DNA from: JAAYEA01 sp012689325
GTDB lineage: Bacteria; Chloroflexota; Anaerolineae; JAAYEA01
Reading direction: 5' to 3'
Length of the DNA stretch: 9,560 nucleotides
Assembly: GCA_036841525.1 (NCBI GenBank)
Contig: DAITVZ010000111.1
Coordinates: forward strand, 1 to 9,560
In this document: positions 1-7,121 of the stretch, piece by piece
Position numbering within the stretch: the stretch's first letter is position 1
How the letters are laid out: the number at the start of each line of letters is the position of its first letter
Translations under genes and position numbers: made by a program
The notes under the pieces: model-generated
Databases searched by the model: none
Seen by the model: the letters and a program-made list of their open reading frames with translations, nothing else
What the model was told of the DNA's origin: nothing

Positions 1-99
1 ATACGGCCACTTGGCCTTTCAAGCAACTTGAATTAGTTGGAGCAGATGACCTTGTATTCGCCCCGCGAGTATTCGCCCCGCGAGTGTTCGCCCCGCCCC
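1..99. repeat. Non-coding 3' flank of polA with a 15-bp tandem repeat
   Basis: No convincing gene lies here. A 15-bp unit, TATTCGCCCCGCGAG, occurs at 55-69 and again identically at 70-84. A third, partial copy covers 85-96 with one mismatch. The array ends 3 bp before the polA stop codon (complement of 100-102). Further out, TTCAAG-CAA-CTTGAA at 18-32 can form a 6-bp stem with a 3-nt loop. It has no T-tract in either direction, so it is at most a weak transcript end for polA. The open frame reading rightward from 37 is antisense to polA and I do not consider it a gene. Confidence 0.7.
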
Positions 100-2847
100 C
101 TACGCCATATTCTCCCAATCCCGCCCGACGTGCATCTCCACCTTGAGCGGCACCGCCAGTGGATAGATGTTCTCCATCACCTGGCGCACCAGCCCGCGCA
201 TCGCCTCCAGCTCGGCGTCCGGAACCTCGAACCCCAGCTCGTCGTGGACCTGCAGGATCATCTTGCTCTGGAGCCCCTCTCGCCGCAGCGCCCCCGCCAT
301 CTCGATCATCGCCAGCTTGATGATGTCCGCCGCCGTCCCCTGGATCGGCATGTTGATGGCCATGCGCTCCGCGGCCTGGCGCGTGTTCCGGTCGGCGCTG
401 CTATCGCGCCCCAGCTCGGGAAAGTAGCGCCGCCGCCCCAAGAGTGTCTCCACCCAGCCGTCGCGCCGGGCCTTGTCCTTGGTCGCCTCCAAATAGCCGC
501 GCACCCCCGGGTACCGCGCGAAATACTGCCGGATAAAGTCGTCGGCCTCCGCCGGGGAGAGCCCCGTCCGCGCCGCCAGCCCAAAGCCGCTCATGCCATA
601 GATCAGCCCAAAGTTGATGGACTTGGCGATGCGGCGCATGTCCGAGGTCACCTCGGGCAGCGGCACGCCCAGGATCGCCGCGGCGGTGCTGGCGTGGATG
701 TCCTCCCCCCGCCAAAAGGCCTCCTTCAGCGCCGGGTCGTCGGCCACGTGCGCCAGGATGCGCAGCTCCACTTGCGAATAGTCCGCCTCCAGCAGCCAGC
801 TCCCCGCCGGCGCCACAAAAGCCCGCCGCACCTCCCGCCCCAACTCGGTGCGCACGGGGATGTTCTGCAGGTTGGGGTTGCTGGACGACAGCCGCCCCGT
901 CACCGCGCCGGTCTGGTTATACGACGTGTGCACCCGGCCCGTGCGCGGGTTCACCAAGGCGGGCAAGGCGTCCGCATAGGTAGACTTGATCTTGGAGAGC
1001 TGCCGGTGCTGGATCACCGCCTCCACCACGGGGTGCTGGCCGCGCAGCGACTCCATCACGCCGATATCGGTGGAATAGCCCGTCTTGGTGCGCCGCGGCG
1101 CGGGCAGCCCAAGCTGCTCAAACAGCAACTGCCCCAGTTGCTGTGTTGAGTTGATGTTGAACCGCCGCCCCGCCGCCTGGTAGATCCGCTCCTCCAGCTC
1201 GCCCAGTTGCCGCTCCAGGTCCTTGGACATCTGCGCCAGGAACGGGACGTCCAGCGCCACGCCATGGCGCTCCATCTCGATGAGCACGGGCACCAGCGGC
1301 AGCTCCACCTCGCGATAGAGCCGCGTCAACTGGCGCTCCTCCAGCTCGCGCAGCAGCGGCTCGGCCAGCCGCACCGTCATGTCGGCGTCGGCGGCGGCAT
1401 ACGGCGCGGCCTGCGCCACCGGCACCTGCGCCATGGTGACCTGGTTGCGCCCCTTGCCGATCAGCTCGGTGATCTCGGTCATCTCGACGCCGTAGCGCTC
1501 CCAGGCCAGTTGCTTCAGCCCCACGCTCCGGTCGGGGTTCAGCAGAAAGGCGGCGATGAGCGTGTCGGCGGCCAGCCCCTGGGCCGGCATCCCCTGCTCC
1601 AACAGCACCGCCAGGTCGAACCCGGCATTGTGGGCGTATTTAGCGACCTTGGGGTCGGCCAGCAGCGGGCCCAGCACCTCCCGCACCAGCTCCAGCGGCA
1701 GGTTGCGCCCCATCCCCGCGGCGTGCCCCACCGGGATATAGTAGCCCGTCCCCGGCTCGGCCGCCACCGAGATCCCCACCAGGTCGGCCAGCAGCGGGTC
1801 CAGCCCGGTGGTCTCCACATCCACGGCAAAGCGCCCCGCCGCGCGCAGCTTGGCCGCCAGGTCATCCAGCGCCTCGGGGGTGTCCACCACCTGGTACTGG
1901 CCGGACGGCGCCGCCGCGGCCTTGAGCGCCGGCGCCTCCTCCGCCCCAAAGAGCGAGAGCTGCCCCGTGGCCGCTGGCGCCTGCCCGGGCAGGCGGTCGG
2001 TCAGCCGGTAAAAGCCCAGCTCGCGAAACATCCCCATCACCCGCTGCCGGTCATAGTTGCTCCGGCTGCAGGCGGCCAGGTCCAGCTTGACCGGCACGTC
2101 GTGCACCAGCCGCACCAACTCCTTGGAGCGGAAGGCCGACTCGCGCCCCTCCGCCAGCTTGGCCTGCCAGCGCTTCTCCACCTCGTCCAGCCGCTCATAG
2201 ATCGCCTCGACGCTGCCGTAGCGCTGCAAGAGGGTTGTGGCGCTCTTTTCCCCGATCCCCGAGACGCCGGGGATGTTATCCGAGGTGTCCCCCGCCAGCC
2301 CCTTCAGGTCGATGAGCTGCGCGGGCTCCAGCCCGTAGCGCTCCTTGATCGCTGCCTCGTCGTAGAGCGTCCCCTCCGAGATGCGCCGCCCCAGGATATA
2401 GACGCGAATCCCTGGCCGGACCAACTGGAAGGTGTCCGAGTCGCCGGTGACGATCACCACGTCGCACCCCTGGGCGCGGGCCTGGTCGGCCAGCGTCGCC
2501 AGCACGTCGTCGGCCTCGAACGTCTCCTTGGAGTAATCGGGGATGCCAAAGGCCTGCACCACGTCGCGCACCCGGTTGAATTGGGCGATGAGGTCGGGCG
2601 TCGGCTCGGGGCGGCCGGCCTTGTACTCGGCGTACCCCTCATGGCGAAAGGTCCGCCCCACGTCAAAGGCCACCGCCACCCCCTCGGGGTCGAAATCGCT
2701 CAGCACCTTGAGCAGCGTGGAGACAAAGCCAAAGGTGGCGTTGGTCGGCTCGCCGCTGGGGCTGGAGAGCGGCGGGATGGCGTGATAGGCGCGATAGATC
2801 ACCGCGTGGGCGTCGATCAAGAGCAAGAGGCCGTCTTTTTTGGTCAT
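100..2847 (-). CDS. polA: DNA polymerase I with all three domains
   Basis: Family A polymerase of 915 residues, the usual length for PolA. It fills gaps during Okazaki fragment maturation and excision repair in the cytoplasm. Seen: an N-terminal 5'-nuclease (about 1-290) with D12, EADDV near 111-115, TGDSD at 134-138 and GDTSDNIPGVSGIG near 186-199. A DEDDy 3'-5' exonuclease follows (about 315-500) with D343/E345, N407-D411 and Y483-D487 all present, so proofreading should be active. The polymerase domain (about 510-915) has motif A DYSQVELR with D689, motif B R738-K742-F746-Y750 and motif C HDE at 868-870. Phe at 746 is the wild-type E. coli state and predicts discrimination against dideoxynucleotides. 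Start: ATG with AGGGAG six bases upstream. The gene diverges from the MttB-family operon and has its own promoter. Confidence 0.98.
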   Translation of the reverse strand: MTKKDGLLLLIDAHAVIYRAYHAIPPLSSPSGEPTNATFGFVSTLLKVLSDFDPEGVAVAFDVGRTFRHEGYAEYKAGRPEPTPDLIAQFNRVRDVVQAFGIPDYSKETFEADDVLATLADQARAQGCDVVIVTGDSDTFQLVRPGIRVYILGRRISEGTLYDEAAIKERYGLEPAQLIDLKGLAGDTSDNIPGVSGIGEKSATTLLQRYGSVEAIYERLDEVEKRWQAKLAEGRESAFRSKELVRLVHDVPVKLDLAACSRSNYDRQRVMGMFRELGFYRLTDRLPGQAPAATGQLSLFGAEEAPALKAAAAPSGQYQVVDTPEALDDLAAKLRAAGRFAVDVETTGLDPLLADLVGISVAAEPGTGYYIPVGHAAGMGRNLPLELVREVLGPLLADPKVAKYAHNAGFDLAVLLEQGMPAQGLAADTLIAAFLLNPDRSVGLKQLAWERYGVEMTEITELIGKGRNQVTMAQVPVAQAAPYAAADADMTVRLAEPLLRELEERQLTRLYREVELPLVPVLIEMERHGVALDVPFLAQMSKDLERQLGELEERIYQAAGRRFNINSTQQLGQLLFEQLGLPAPRRTKTGYSTDIGVMESLRGQHPVVEAVIQHRQLSKIKSTYADALPALVNPRTGRVHTSYNQTGAVTGRLSSSNPNLQNIPVRTELGREVRRAFVAPAGSWLLEADYSQVELRILAHVADDPALKEAFWRGEDIHASTAAAILGVPLPEVTSDMRRIAKSINFGLIYGMSGFGLAARTGLSPAEADDFIRQYFARYPGVRGYLEATKDKARRDGWVETLLGRRRYFPELGRDSSADRNTRQAAERMAINMPIQGTAADIIKLAMIEMAGALRREGLQSKMILQVHDELGFEVPDAELEAMRGLVRQVMENIYPLAVPLKVEMHVGRDWENMA

Positions 2848-2905
2848 GGCGCGCTCCCTGGTTGGCCGTCTGCGGATCGAGGGCGGGGTGTGGGGTGCTT
2901 CCCGG

Positions 2906-2927
2906 GGGGCGGTTCATGAACCGCCCC
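2906..2927. repeat. 22-bp perfect palindrome in the polA leader
   Basis: The 11-bp arm GGGGCGGTTCA (2906-2916) is followed immediately by its exact reverse complement (2917-2927). It lies between the inferred polA start of transcription (near 2954) and the polA ATG (2847), so it would fold as a GC-rich hairpin in the polA mRNA. No T-tract follows on either strand, so it is not a standard intrinsic terminator. From memory, GC-rich palindromes of this style are dispersed between genes in Chloroflexota. A perfect palindrome could equally be a protein-binding operator. Confidence 0.85.
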
Positions 2928-2960
2928 TGCTGTCTCGCCCGCCGCGATCCCCTGCCTCGC

Positions 2961-2989
2961 ATTATAGCACACGGATGGGCCTGCGCCAA
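2961..2989 (-). promoter_or_regulatory. polA promoter
   Basis: On the minus strand, TATAAT (complement of 2961-2966) is preceded by TGC, an extended -10. A 17-base spacer upstream lies TTGGCG (complement of 2984-2989), a 4/6 match to the -35 consensus. Transcription would begin near 2954 and give a leader of about 107 nt that contains the 22-bp palindrome. This is a sequence-based prediction; orientation and spacing fit the housekeeping sigma factor. Confidence 0.75.
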
Positions 2990-3025
2990 CCGGCGCGGGC
3001 GCTTTCGCCCCTGGCGGGCCTTTCG

Positions 3026-3034
3026 TGCTATAAT
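3026..3034 (+). promoter_or_regulatory. Extended -10 promoter of the MttB-family operon
   Basis: TGCTATAAT at 3026-3034 is a perfect extended -10. No good -35 sits 16-18 bases upstream, which extended -10 promoters can tolerate. The start would fall near 3041, leaving a leader of about 23 nt with AAGGGGG (3053-3059) as ribosome binding site before ATG 3064. The 10 bp GTGCTATAAT (3025-3034) is the exact inverse of ATTATAGCAC at 2961-2970, so the two divergent promoters are mirror images. Confidence 0.7.
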
Positions 3035-3063
3035 CCCCGCAGCCAACACATCAAGGGGGTCCC

Positions 3064-4557
3064 ATGGGACGACTGCTGGAGCCGATCCGCTATCTGAGCC
3101 GAGACGAGATGGAGATGATCCATCGCAGCGCGGTGCGCACGTTGGAGCGCGTGGGGATGCACGTCGGCTCCCACGAGGCGCTGGACTATCTGGGCGCAGC
3201 CGGCTGCCGTGTGGACCGTGAGGCGATGGTGGCCCGCTTCCCCGAGGCGGCCACCGAGGCCGCCGTGGCGCGGATGCGCGCCGCCTTTGCCGACCCCCGG
3301 CGCATCCCCGCCAAGATGAGCGTCCGCTACTCCCAGGTCTACTTTTCCACCATGCCGCACCGCATCCACGCCGATTTCGCCGCCAGCGCCGGCGGCTTTT
3401 GCGTCTTCATCTATGACCTCCAGGGGCAGCGCCGCCGCGCCACCCTGGCCGACGTCCGCGATAGCCTCCGCCTGGCCGACGCCCTGGACGGCGTCGACTT
3501 CATGGGCCTGCCCGTCTCGGCGCAGGAGATCCCCCACGCCATGCGCCCGGTGGTGATGGCCGCCGAGCTGGTCAAGCACACGCGCAAGCTGGGCGGCATC
3601 GAGACCTTTGACCGGCTGGACGTGGCCTACATCTCGCGCATCGCCGAGGTGGTGGCGGGGTCGCCGGAGGCGCTGCGCCGCGAGCCGGTGCTGGTGGGCT
3701 ATGGCGAGGCCCGCTCGCCCCTCTGCCTGGACGGCAACATGGCCGAGATCGTGATCGATTACGTCAAGCGCGGGCTGCCCCAGTCGCTGGACACCATGCC
3801 CAACGGCGGGGCCACCGCCCCGGCCACGGCGGCGGGGACCCTGGCCCTGGGCATCGCCGAGACGCTCGGCGGGCTGGTGCTGGGCTATGCTGTGGACCCC
3901 CACGCCATCATGACCATCGACGTGACCCCCGGGCTGGCCGACATGCGCACCATGCTCTTCCCCTACGCCGGCATCGACCGCATGCCGCTTCTGGCGGCGC
4001 GGGTCCAGATGATCGGCGAGTTCTACGGCTGCCCCGGCGGCGTCCACGGCGGCAAGACCGACGCCTGCTACCCCGGCGTGCAGGCGGGCGTGGAGAAAGT
4101 GACCTCCATGCTCTTCCCGCTGCTGGCCGGGGCCACAGGCATCGGCACCATGGGCCACCTGGAAAACGCCCTCACCTTTTCGCCCCAGCAACTGGTCATC
4201 GATAGCGAGATTGCCCGCGCGGTGCGCCATATGCTGCGCGGCTTCCAGGTCACGCCCGAGACGCTGGCCGAGGACGTGGTCGCCGAGGTGGGCCTCGGCG
4301 GGAGCTACCTGGCGCACCCGCACACGGCGGAGCATTTCCGCGACGAGATGTTCCTCTCCGACCTGTTTCAGCGGGTGAGCTGGGACCAGGCCTGGGTGCA
4401 GGGGCTGGGGCACCTGGAGGAGCGGGCTAGGGAGCGCGCCGCCGAGCTGCTGCGTCGCGAGCGCGCGCCGGTCCTCTCGCCGGAACAGGAGGGGGCCATC
4501 GACGAGATCGTCGCCGAGGCCTGGGCCCAGCGGCGCGCGCTGGGTCAGGTCGCGTGA
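3064..4557 (+). CDS. MttB-family (COG5598) corrinoid methyltransferase, non-pyrrolysine type
   Basis: 497 residues, matching the roughly 480-500 of trimethylamine methyltransferase (MttB) family members. The start resembles family N-termini (LSRDEMEMIHRSAVRTLERVG, residues 11-31, then a segment on a residue DYLGAAGC). Gly-rich family segments follow: MPNGGATAPATAAGTLALG near 245-263 and YGCPGGVHGGKTDACYPG near 321-338. Known family members move a methyl group from a quaternary or tertiary amine to a corrinoid protein. True MttB reads an in-frame UAG as pyrrolysine. Here no TAG interrupts the frame and it ends in TGA, so this belongs with the non-Pyl group that includes glycine betaine methyltransferase MtgB. 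The substrate cannot be read from sequence. It is the first gene of the operon, and the next gene overlaps its stop (GTGA). No MttC-like corrinoid protein is in the window. Confidence 0.9.
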   Translation: MGRLLEPIRYLSRDEMEMIHRSAVRTLERVGMHVGSHEALDYLGAAGCRVDREAMVARFPEAATEAAVARMRAAFADPRRIPAKMSVRYSQVYFSTMPHRIHADFAASAGGFCVFIYDLQGQRRRATLADVRDSLRLADALDGVDFMGLPVSAQEIPHAMRPVVMAAELVKHTRKLGGIETFDRLDVAYISRIAEVVAGSPEALRREPVLVGYGEARSPLCLDGNMAEIVIDYVKRGLPQSLDTMPNGGATAPATAAGTLALGIAETLGGLVLGYAVDPHAIMTIDVTPGLADMRTMLFPYAGIDRMPLLAARVQMIGEFYGCPGGVHGGKTDACYPGVQAGVEKVTSMLFPLLAGATGIGTMGHLENALTFSPQQLVIDSEIARAVRHMLRGFQVTPETLAEDVVAEVGLGGSYLAHPHTAEHFRDEMFLSDLFQRVSWDQAWVQGLGHLEERARERAAELLRRERAPVLSPEQEGAIDEIVAEAWAQRRALGQVA

Positions 4558-4571
4558 CCCAACCGAGTTTC

Positions 4572-4580
4572 GAGGGAGGA
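4572..4580 (+). promoter_or_regulatory. Shine-Dalgarno favouring a GTG start at 4584
   Basis: GAGGGAGGA at 4572-4580 is a strong ribosome binding site just before GTG 4584. The alternative start GTG 4554 overlaps the previous stop codon as GTGA and has no comparable site close upstream. Starting at 4584 also aligns the N-terminus with that of Rv3378c as I recall it. The later start is therefore preferred, giving 320 rather than 330 residues. Confidence 0.65.
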
Positions 4581-4583
4581 ATC

Positions 4584-5546
4584 GTGCTCGATCTGAATAG
4601 CTTCTTGGCCCTGCCCACCGCCGAGGTGGCCCGGCTCGTCGCCGAGCGCCCGCGCACATGCGTCTTTCCCATCAACGGCACGCGGCGCTGGTACCTGCTG
4701 GAGCGCCTGCTGGGCGAGTGGGCCGCCGAGGGCGGCGCGCCGCCGTCCAGCGAGGCCGAGTACCTGAGCGATTACCTGGCCCGCACCGCCCAGGCCCAGG
4801 TCGCCCTGGCTCGCCTCTTTTTCTCCCACGGCATCCGCACGCTGATGGTTTCGCTCTTTGGCTCCAGCCTGCTGGAGCGCGGCGACGATTATGTCTCCAT
4901 CGGCTTTGAGGAGGGGCTGGCCCGGATCGGCCGCGACCCCGCCTACCACGACTTTTACCGCGAGATGGGCGTGCGCGTCCGTTTCTACGGCGACTATCGC
5001 CGCGTCCTCCCCGGTCTCGGCTACGCCCACCTGATCGACCTCTTTGACGAGGTGATGGCGGCGACCCGCGGCAACGACCGCCACCTGCTCATGTTCGGCC
5101 TCTGCGCCGACGACCCGGTGGAGACCGTGGCCCAGCTCGCCATCGCCCATCACCAGGCGCACGGCCGCCCGCCCACCAAGCGCGAGCTGACCGCCGCCTA
5201 TTACGGCGAGGAGCTCGACGGCGTCGACTTGTTCATCGGGTTCGACAAGCCCTGCGTCTTTGACGTCCCCCTGCTGGACATGGGCGACGCCGACCTGTAT
5301 TACCTGGTCAGCCCCTCGCCCTACCTGGCCGAGCGCCAGCTCCGGCGCATCCTCTACGACCACCTCTACGCCCGGCGCATGGCCGAGCAGGACTATACCG
5401 ACCTCTCGCCGGCGGCGCTGCAAGCCATGAAAACGTTCTACGACCTCAACCGCGAGGCCACCCTGGGGCTCGGGCGCAAGCACGCCGCGGGCGATTTCTG
5501 GTACCCCGTGCCGCAGGTGCGCCTGCCGGACGGGATGGAGGGCTGA
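4584..5546 (+). CDS. Rv3378c-like (tuberculosinol synthase-like) terpene synthase, cis-prenyltransferase fold
   Basis: Closely resembles, from recalled sequence, M. tuberculosis Rv3378c, which converts tuberculosinyl diphosphate to tuberculosinol and isotuberculosinol on a UppS-like fold. Numbering from GTG 4584 (320 residues): shared blocks are FPxxGTRRW (28-36), FYGDY+RxLP (134-143), ETVAQ..HGRPPTKRE..YYGE (180-209), FIGF (217-220), FDVPLL (226-231) and RRILYDHLY (254-262). Rv3378c is about 296 residues, so the length fits with a slightly longer C-terminus. Odd point: Asn31 (codon AAC at 4674-4676) replaces the Asp that Rv3378c has in FDGTRRW and UppS in MDGNGRW. That Asp is important for diphosphate chemistry. 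No DDxxD motif is seen. A Herpetosiphon (Chloroflexota) relative is, to my memory, a kolavelool synthase. The substrate here is unknown and no class II cyclase is nearby. The gene sits between two B12-type enzymes in one operon. An upstream GTG at 4554 is a possible alternative start. Confidence 0.82.
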   Translation: MLDLNSFLALPTAEVARLVAERPRTCVFPINGTRRWYLLERLLGEWAAEGGAPPSSEAEYLSDYLARTAQAQVALARLFFSHGIRTLMVSLFGSSLLERGDDYVSIGFEEGLARIGRDPAYHDFYREMGVRVRFYGDYRRVLPGLGYAHLIDLFDEVMAATRGNDRHLLMFGLCADDPVETVAQLAIAHHQAHGRPPTKRELTAAYYGEELDGVDLFIGFDKPCVFDVPLLDMGDADLYYLVSPSPYLAERQLRRILYDHLYARRMAEQDYTDLSPAALQAMKTFYDLNREATLGLGRKHAAGDFWYPVPQVRLPDGMEG

Positions 5547-5550
5547 GCCG

Positions 5551-7092
5551 ATGCCGCAGTGGATTTTCATCCTCCCCACCGGGAGCGCCGCCGTCAAGGG
5601 CAGCCGCTCCCTCGCCATGCCCACCCACGTCTATCGCCTGGTCGCCGCCCTTCCGCCCGGCGCCGCCACGGTGCTGGACATGCCCATGCGCTACGGCATC
5701 CCCCTGGACGAGGCGGGCGCCGCCAAGGTCCAGGCCGCGCTGCAGGCCGACCTGGACGCCGCCCTGGTCCCCGGCCAGACCATCGTCGGCTTTTCCTGCA
5801 CCGCCAGCGCCGATATCGTCTTTGCCCTCCCCCTGGCCCGCTGGATCAAGGAGCGCTACGGCTGCCCGATCCTCCTGGGCGGCTATGCCCCCTCCACCTG
5901 CTACGAGCTGCTGCTGCGCCACTATGGGCCGTGGATCGACGGCGTGGTGGTGGGCGCGGGCGAGCTGGCCGCCCCCGCCGCCCTGGCGGCGCTCTCGGAG
6001 GGCCGCCTGGACCACCAGCGCATCCCCGGGCTGGCCTGGCTCCGCGACGGCGCGCTGGTGGACAACGACCGCCTCCGCCCGCCCCGCGCCTGCGACCTGC
6101 CGCCGCTGGACATCTCGACGCTGGCCCGGCGGGAGAGCTATCCCTACATCGCCTACAACGCCTCGGTGGGCTGCCCCTACACCTGCGCCTTTTGCCCCGA
6201 GCGCCGCGTCCATCCCCGCTACGACGCCCGCCCCGCTGACCTGGCCCTGCGCGACCTGGCCGGCCTCGTCCAGTCGAGCGGGCTGCGCTATGTCGGCTTT
6301 CACGACCCCATCTTTGGCGTGCAGCCCGATACCCGCGCGCTGCTGGAGGGGATCAACGCCCTGGGGCTGGAGTACATCCTGCAAACCCGCGTGGACGCCT
6401 TTGACCGGCGTTGGTATCCGCTGCTGGCCCAGGGCTGCCGCTTCATCTTTTGGGGCCTGGAGGGGGTCTCGGTCACCTCGCTCATGCGCATGCACAAGGC
6501 GCCCGACGCGGCCCGCTACCTGGGCGCGGTGGAGGACCAGATGCGCGCCTGTTTCGAGGCGGGGATCCTCCCCGTCATCTCGCTGTTGCCCAACTATCCG
6601 CTGAACACCCTCGACGACGCCGAGGCGACGCTGCGCTTCGCCGAGCACCTGCGCGAGGTCTATGAGCGGGTCGGCGGGCGGGGCGGGCTGGCCTTCACCC
6701 CCTTCCAGTTCCGCATGGAGTACGGCTCGCCCTCCCAGGCCGAGCTGCCGCAGCTCCGCGCCCAGGGGCTCACGGCCCGCCCCTACTTTCCGCCGGAATA
6801 CCACGGCGTCCCCTTGCCGGAGGAGCTGATGCTGGTGGTGGAAGACGCCTCCGCCGACCTGCCGCTGGCCGAGTTCCGCCGCACCGCCCGGCGCATCCAG
6901 GCGCTCAGCGTGCTCACGCCGGAGCGGCTGGCCACCTTTTCCCGTTATTATGTCATCGACCTGGACCCCTTCCTGGAAGGCAAGCTGCCGGAGGCGCACT
7001 TTTACACCGACCCCGCCCGCGACGTGGTCCACGCGCCGGGGCTGGTGGCGCACCTGGGCGAATACACCCGCGCGCTCATGGGCGGCAAGTAG
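5551..7092 (+). CDS. Cobalamin-binding radical SAM protein
   Basis: 513 residues. The N-terminal part (about 60-190) has a Rossmann-like B12-binding pattern: TIVGFSCTASAD (77-88), ILLGGYAPS (107-115), then DGVVVGAGE (130-138). The cobalt-ligand motif DxHxxG is not seen, as in many radical SAM relatives that bind B12 without a protein His. The radical SAM core begins at about 200 with SVGCPYTCAFCPE. C208, C212 and C215 form CX3CX2C for the 4Fe-4S cluster. The core continues through GFHDPIF (249-255), LQTRVDAF (277-284) and WGLEGVS (301-307). The remainder, about 430-513, is a C-terminal extension I do not recognise. Family members perform methyl transfer to unactivated carbons or other radical rearrangements. 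ATG 5551 has GGAGGG at 5537-5542, spacing 8, four bases after the previous stop, so it is co-transcribed. Its product is unknown; acting on the neighbour's terpenoid is an inference. Confidence 0.88.
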   Translation: MPQWIFILPTGSAAVKGSRSLAMPTHVYRLVAALPPGAATVLDMPMRYGIPLDEAGAAKVQAALQADLDAALVPGQTIVGFSCTASADIVFALPLARWIKERYGCPILLGGYAPSTCYELLLRHYGPWIDGVVVGAGELAAPAALAALSEGRLDHQRIPGLAWLRDGALVDNDRLRPPRACDLPPLDISTLARRESYPYIAYNASVGCPYTCAFCPERRVHPRYDARPADLALRDLAGLVQSSGLRYVGFHDPIFGVQPDTRALLEGINALGLEYILQTRVDAFDRRWYPLLAQGCRFIFWGLEGVSVTSLMRMHKAPDAARYLGAVEDQMRACFEAGILPVISLLPNYPLNTLDDAEATLRFAEHLREVYERVGGRGGLAFTPFQFRMEYGSPSQAELPQLRAQGLTARPYFPPEYHGVPLPEELMLVVEDASADLPLAEFRRTARRIQALSVLTPERLATFSRYYVIDLDPFLEGKLPEAHFYTDPARDVVHAPGLVAHLGEYTRALMGGK

Positions 7093-7113
7093 CACAACCC
7101 ACCTGGGTTGTGC
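7092..7113 (+). terminator. Hairpin at the end of the three-gene operon
   Basis: GCACAACCCA (7092-7101) pairs perfectly with TGGGTTGTGC (7104-7113). That is 10 bp with only two unpaired bases, so in practice about 8 bp with a 6-nt loop. It begins on the last base of the stop codon of the radical SAM gene. The following CCGTTGAG has no T-run, so termination may be partial or factor-dependent, and read-through into the enolase-superfamily gene is possible. Confidence 0.6.
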
Positions 7114-7121
7114 CGTTGAGC

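Noticed and set aside
37..1149. Plus-strand open frame of 370 codons beginning with YSPRE repeats
   Set aside because: The repeated residues come from the 15-bp tandem repeat, and the rest is antisense to polA.
2840..2918. Possible upstream ORF in the polA leader starting from the ATG inside the palindrome
   Set aside because: It reads out of frame across the polA start, is GC-driven and has no Shine-Dalgarno outside the hairpin. There is no evidence of a leader peptide.
1207..2919. Plus-strand open frame of 570 codons opposite polA
   Set aside because: A compositional shadow (His, Arg, Leu, Gln rich) of the certain polA gene, with no motif or suitable ribosome binding site.
3064..4557. Pyrrolysine-containing MttB
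   Set aside because: No in-frame amber codon exists inside the gene and it ends in TGA.
3028..4659. Minus-strand open frame of 543 codons opposite the MttB-family gene
   Set aside because: Low-complexity shadow translation. The plus strand is recognisably coding over the same stretch.
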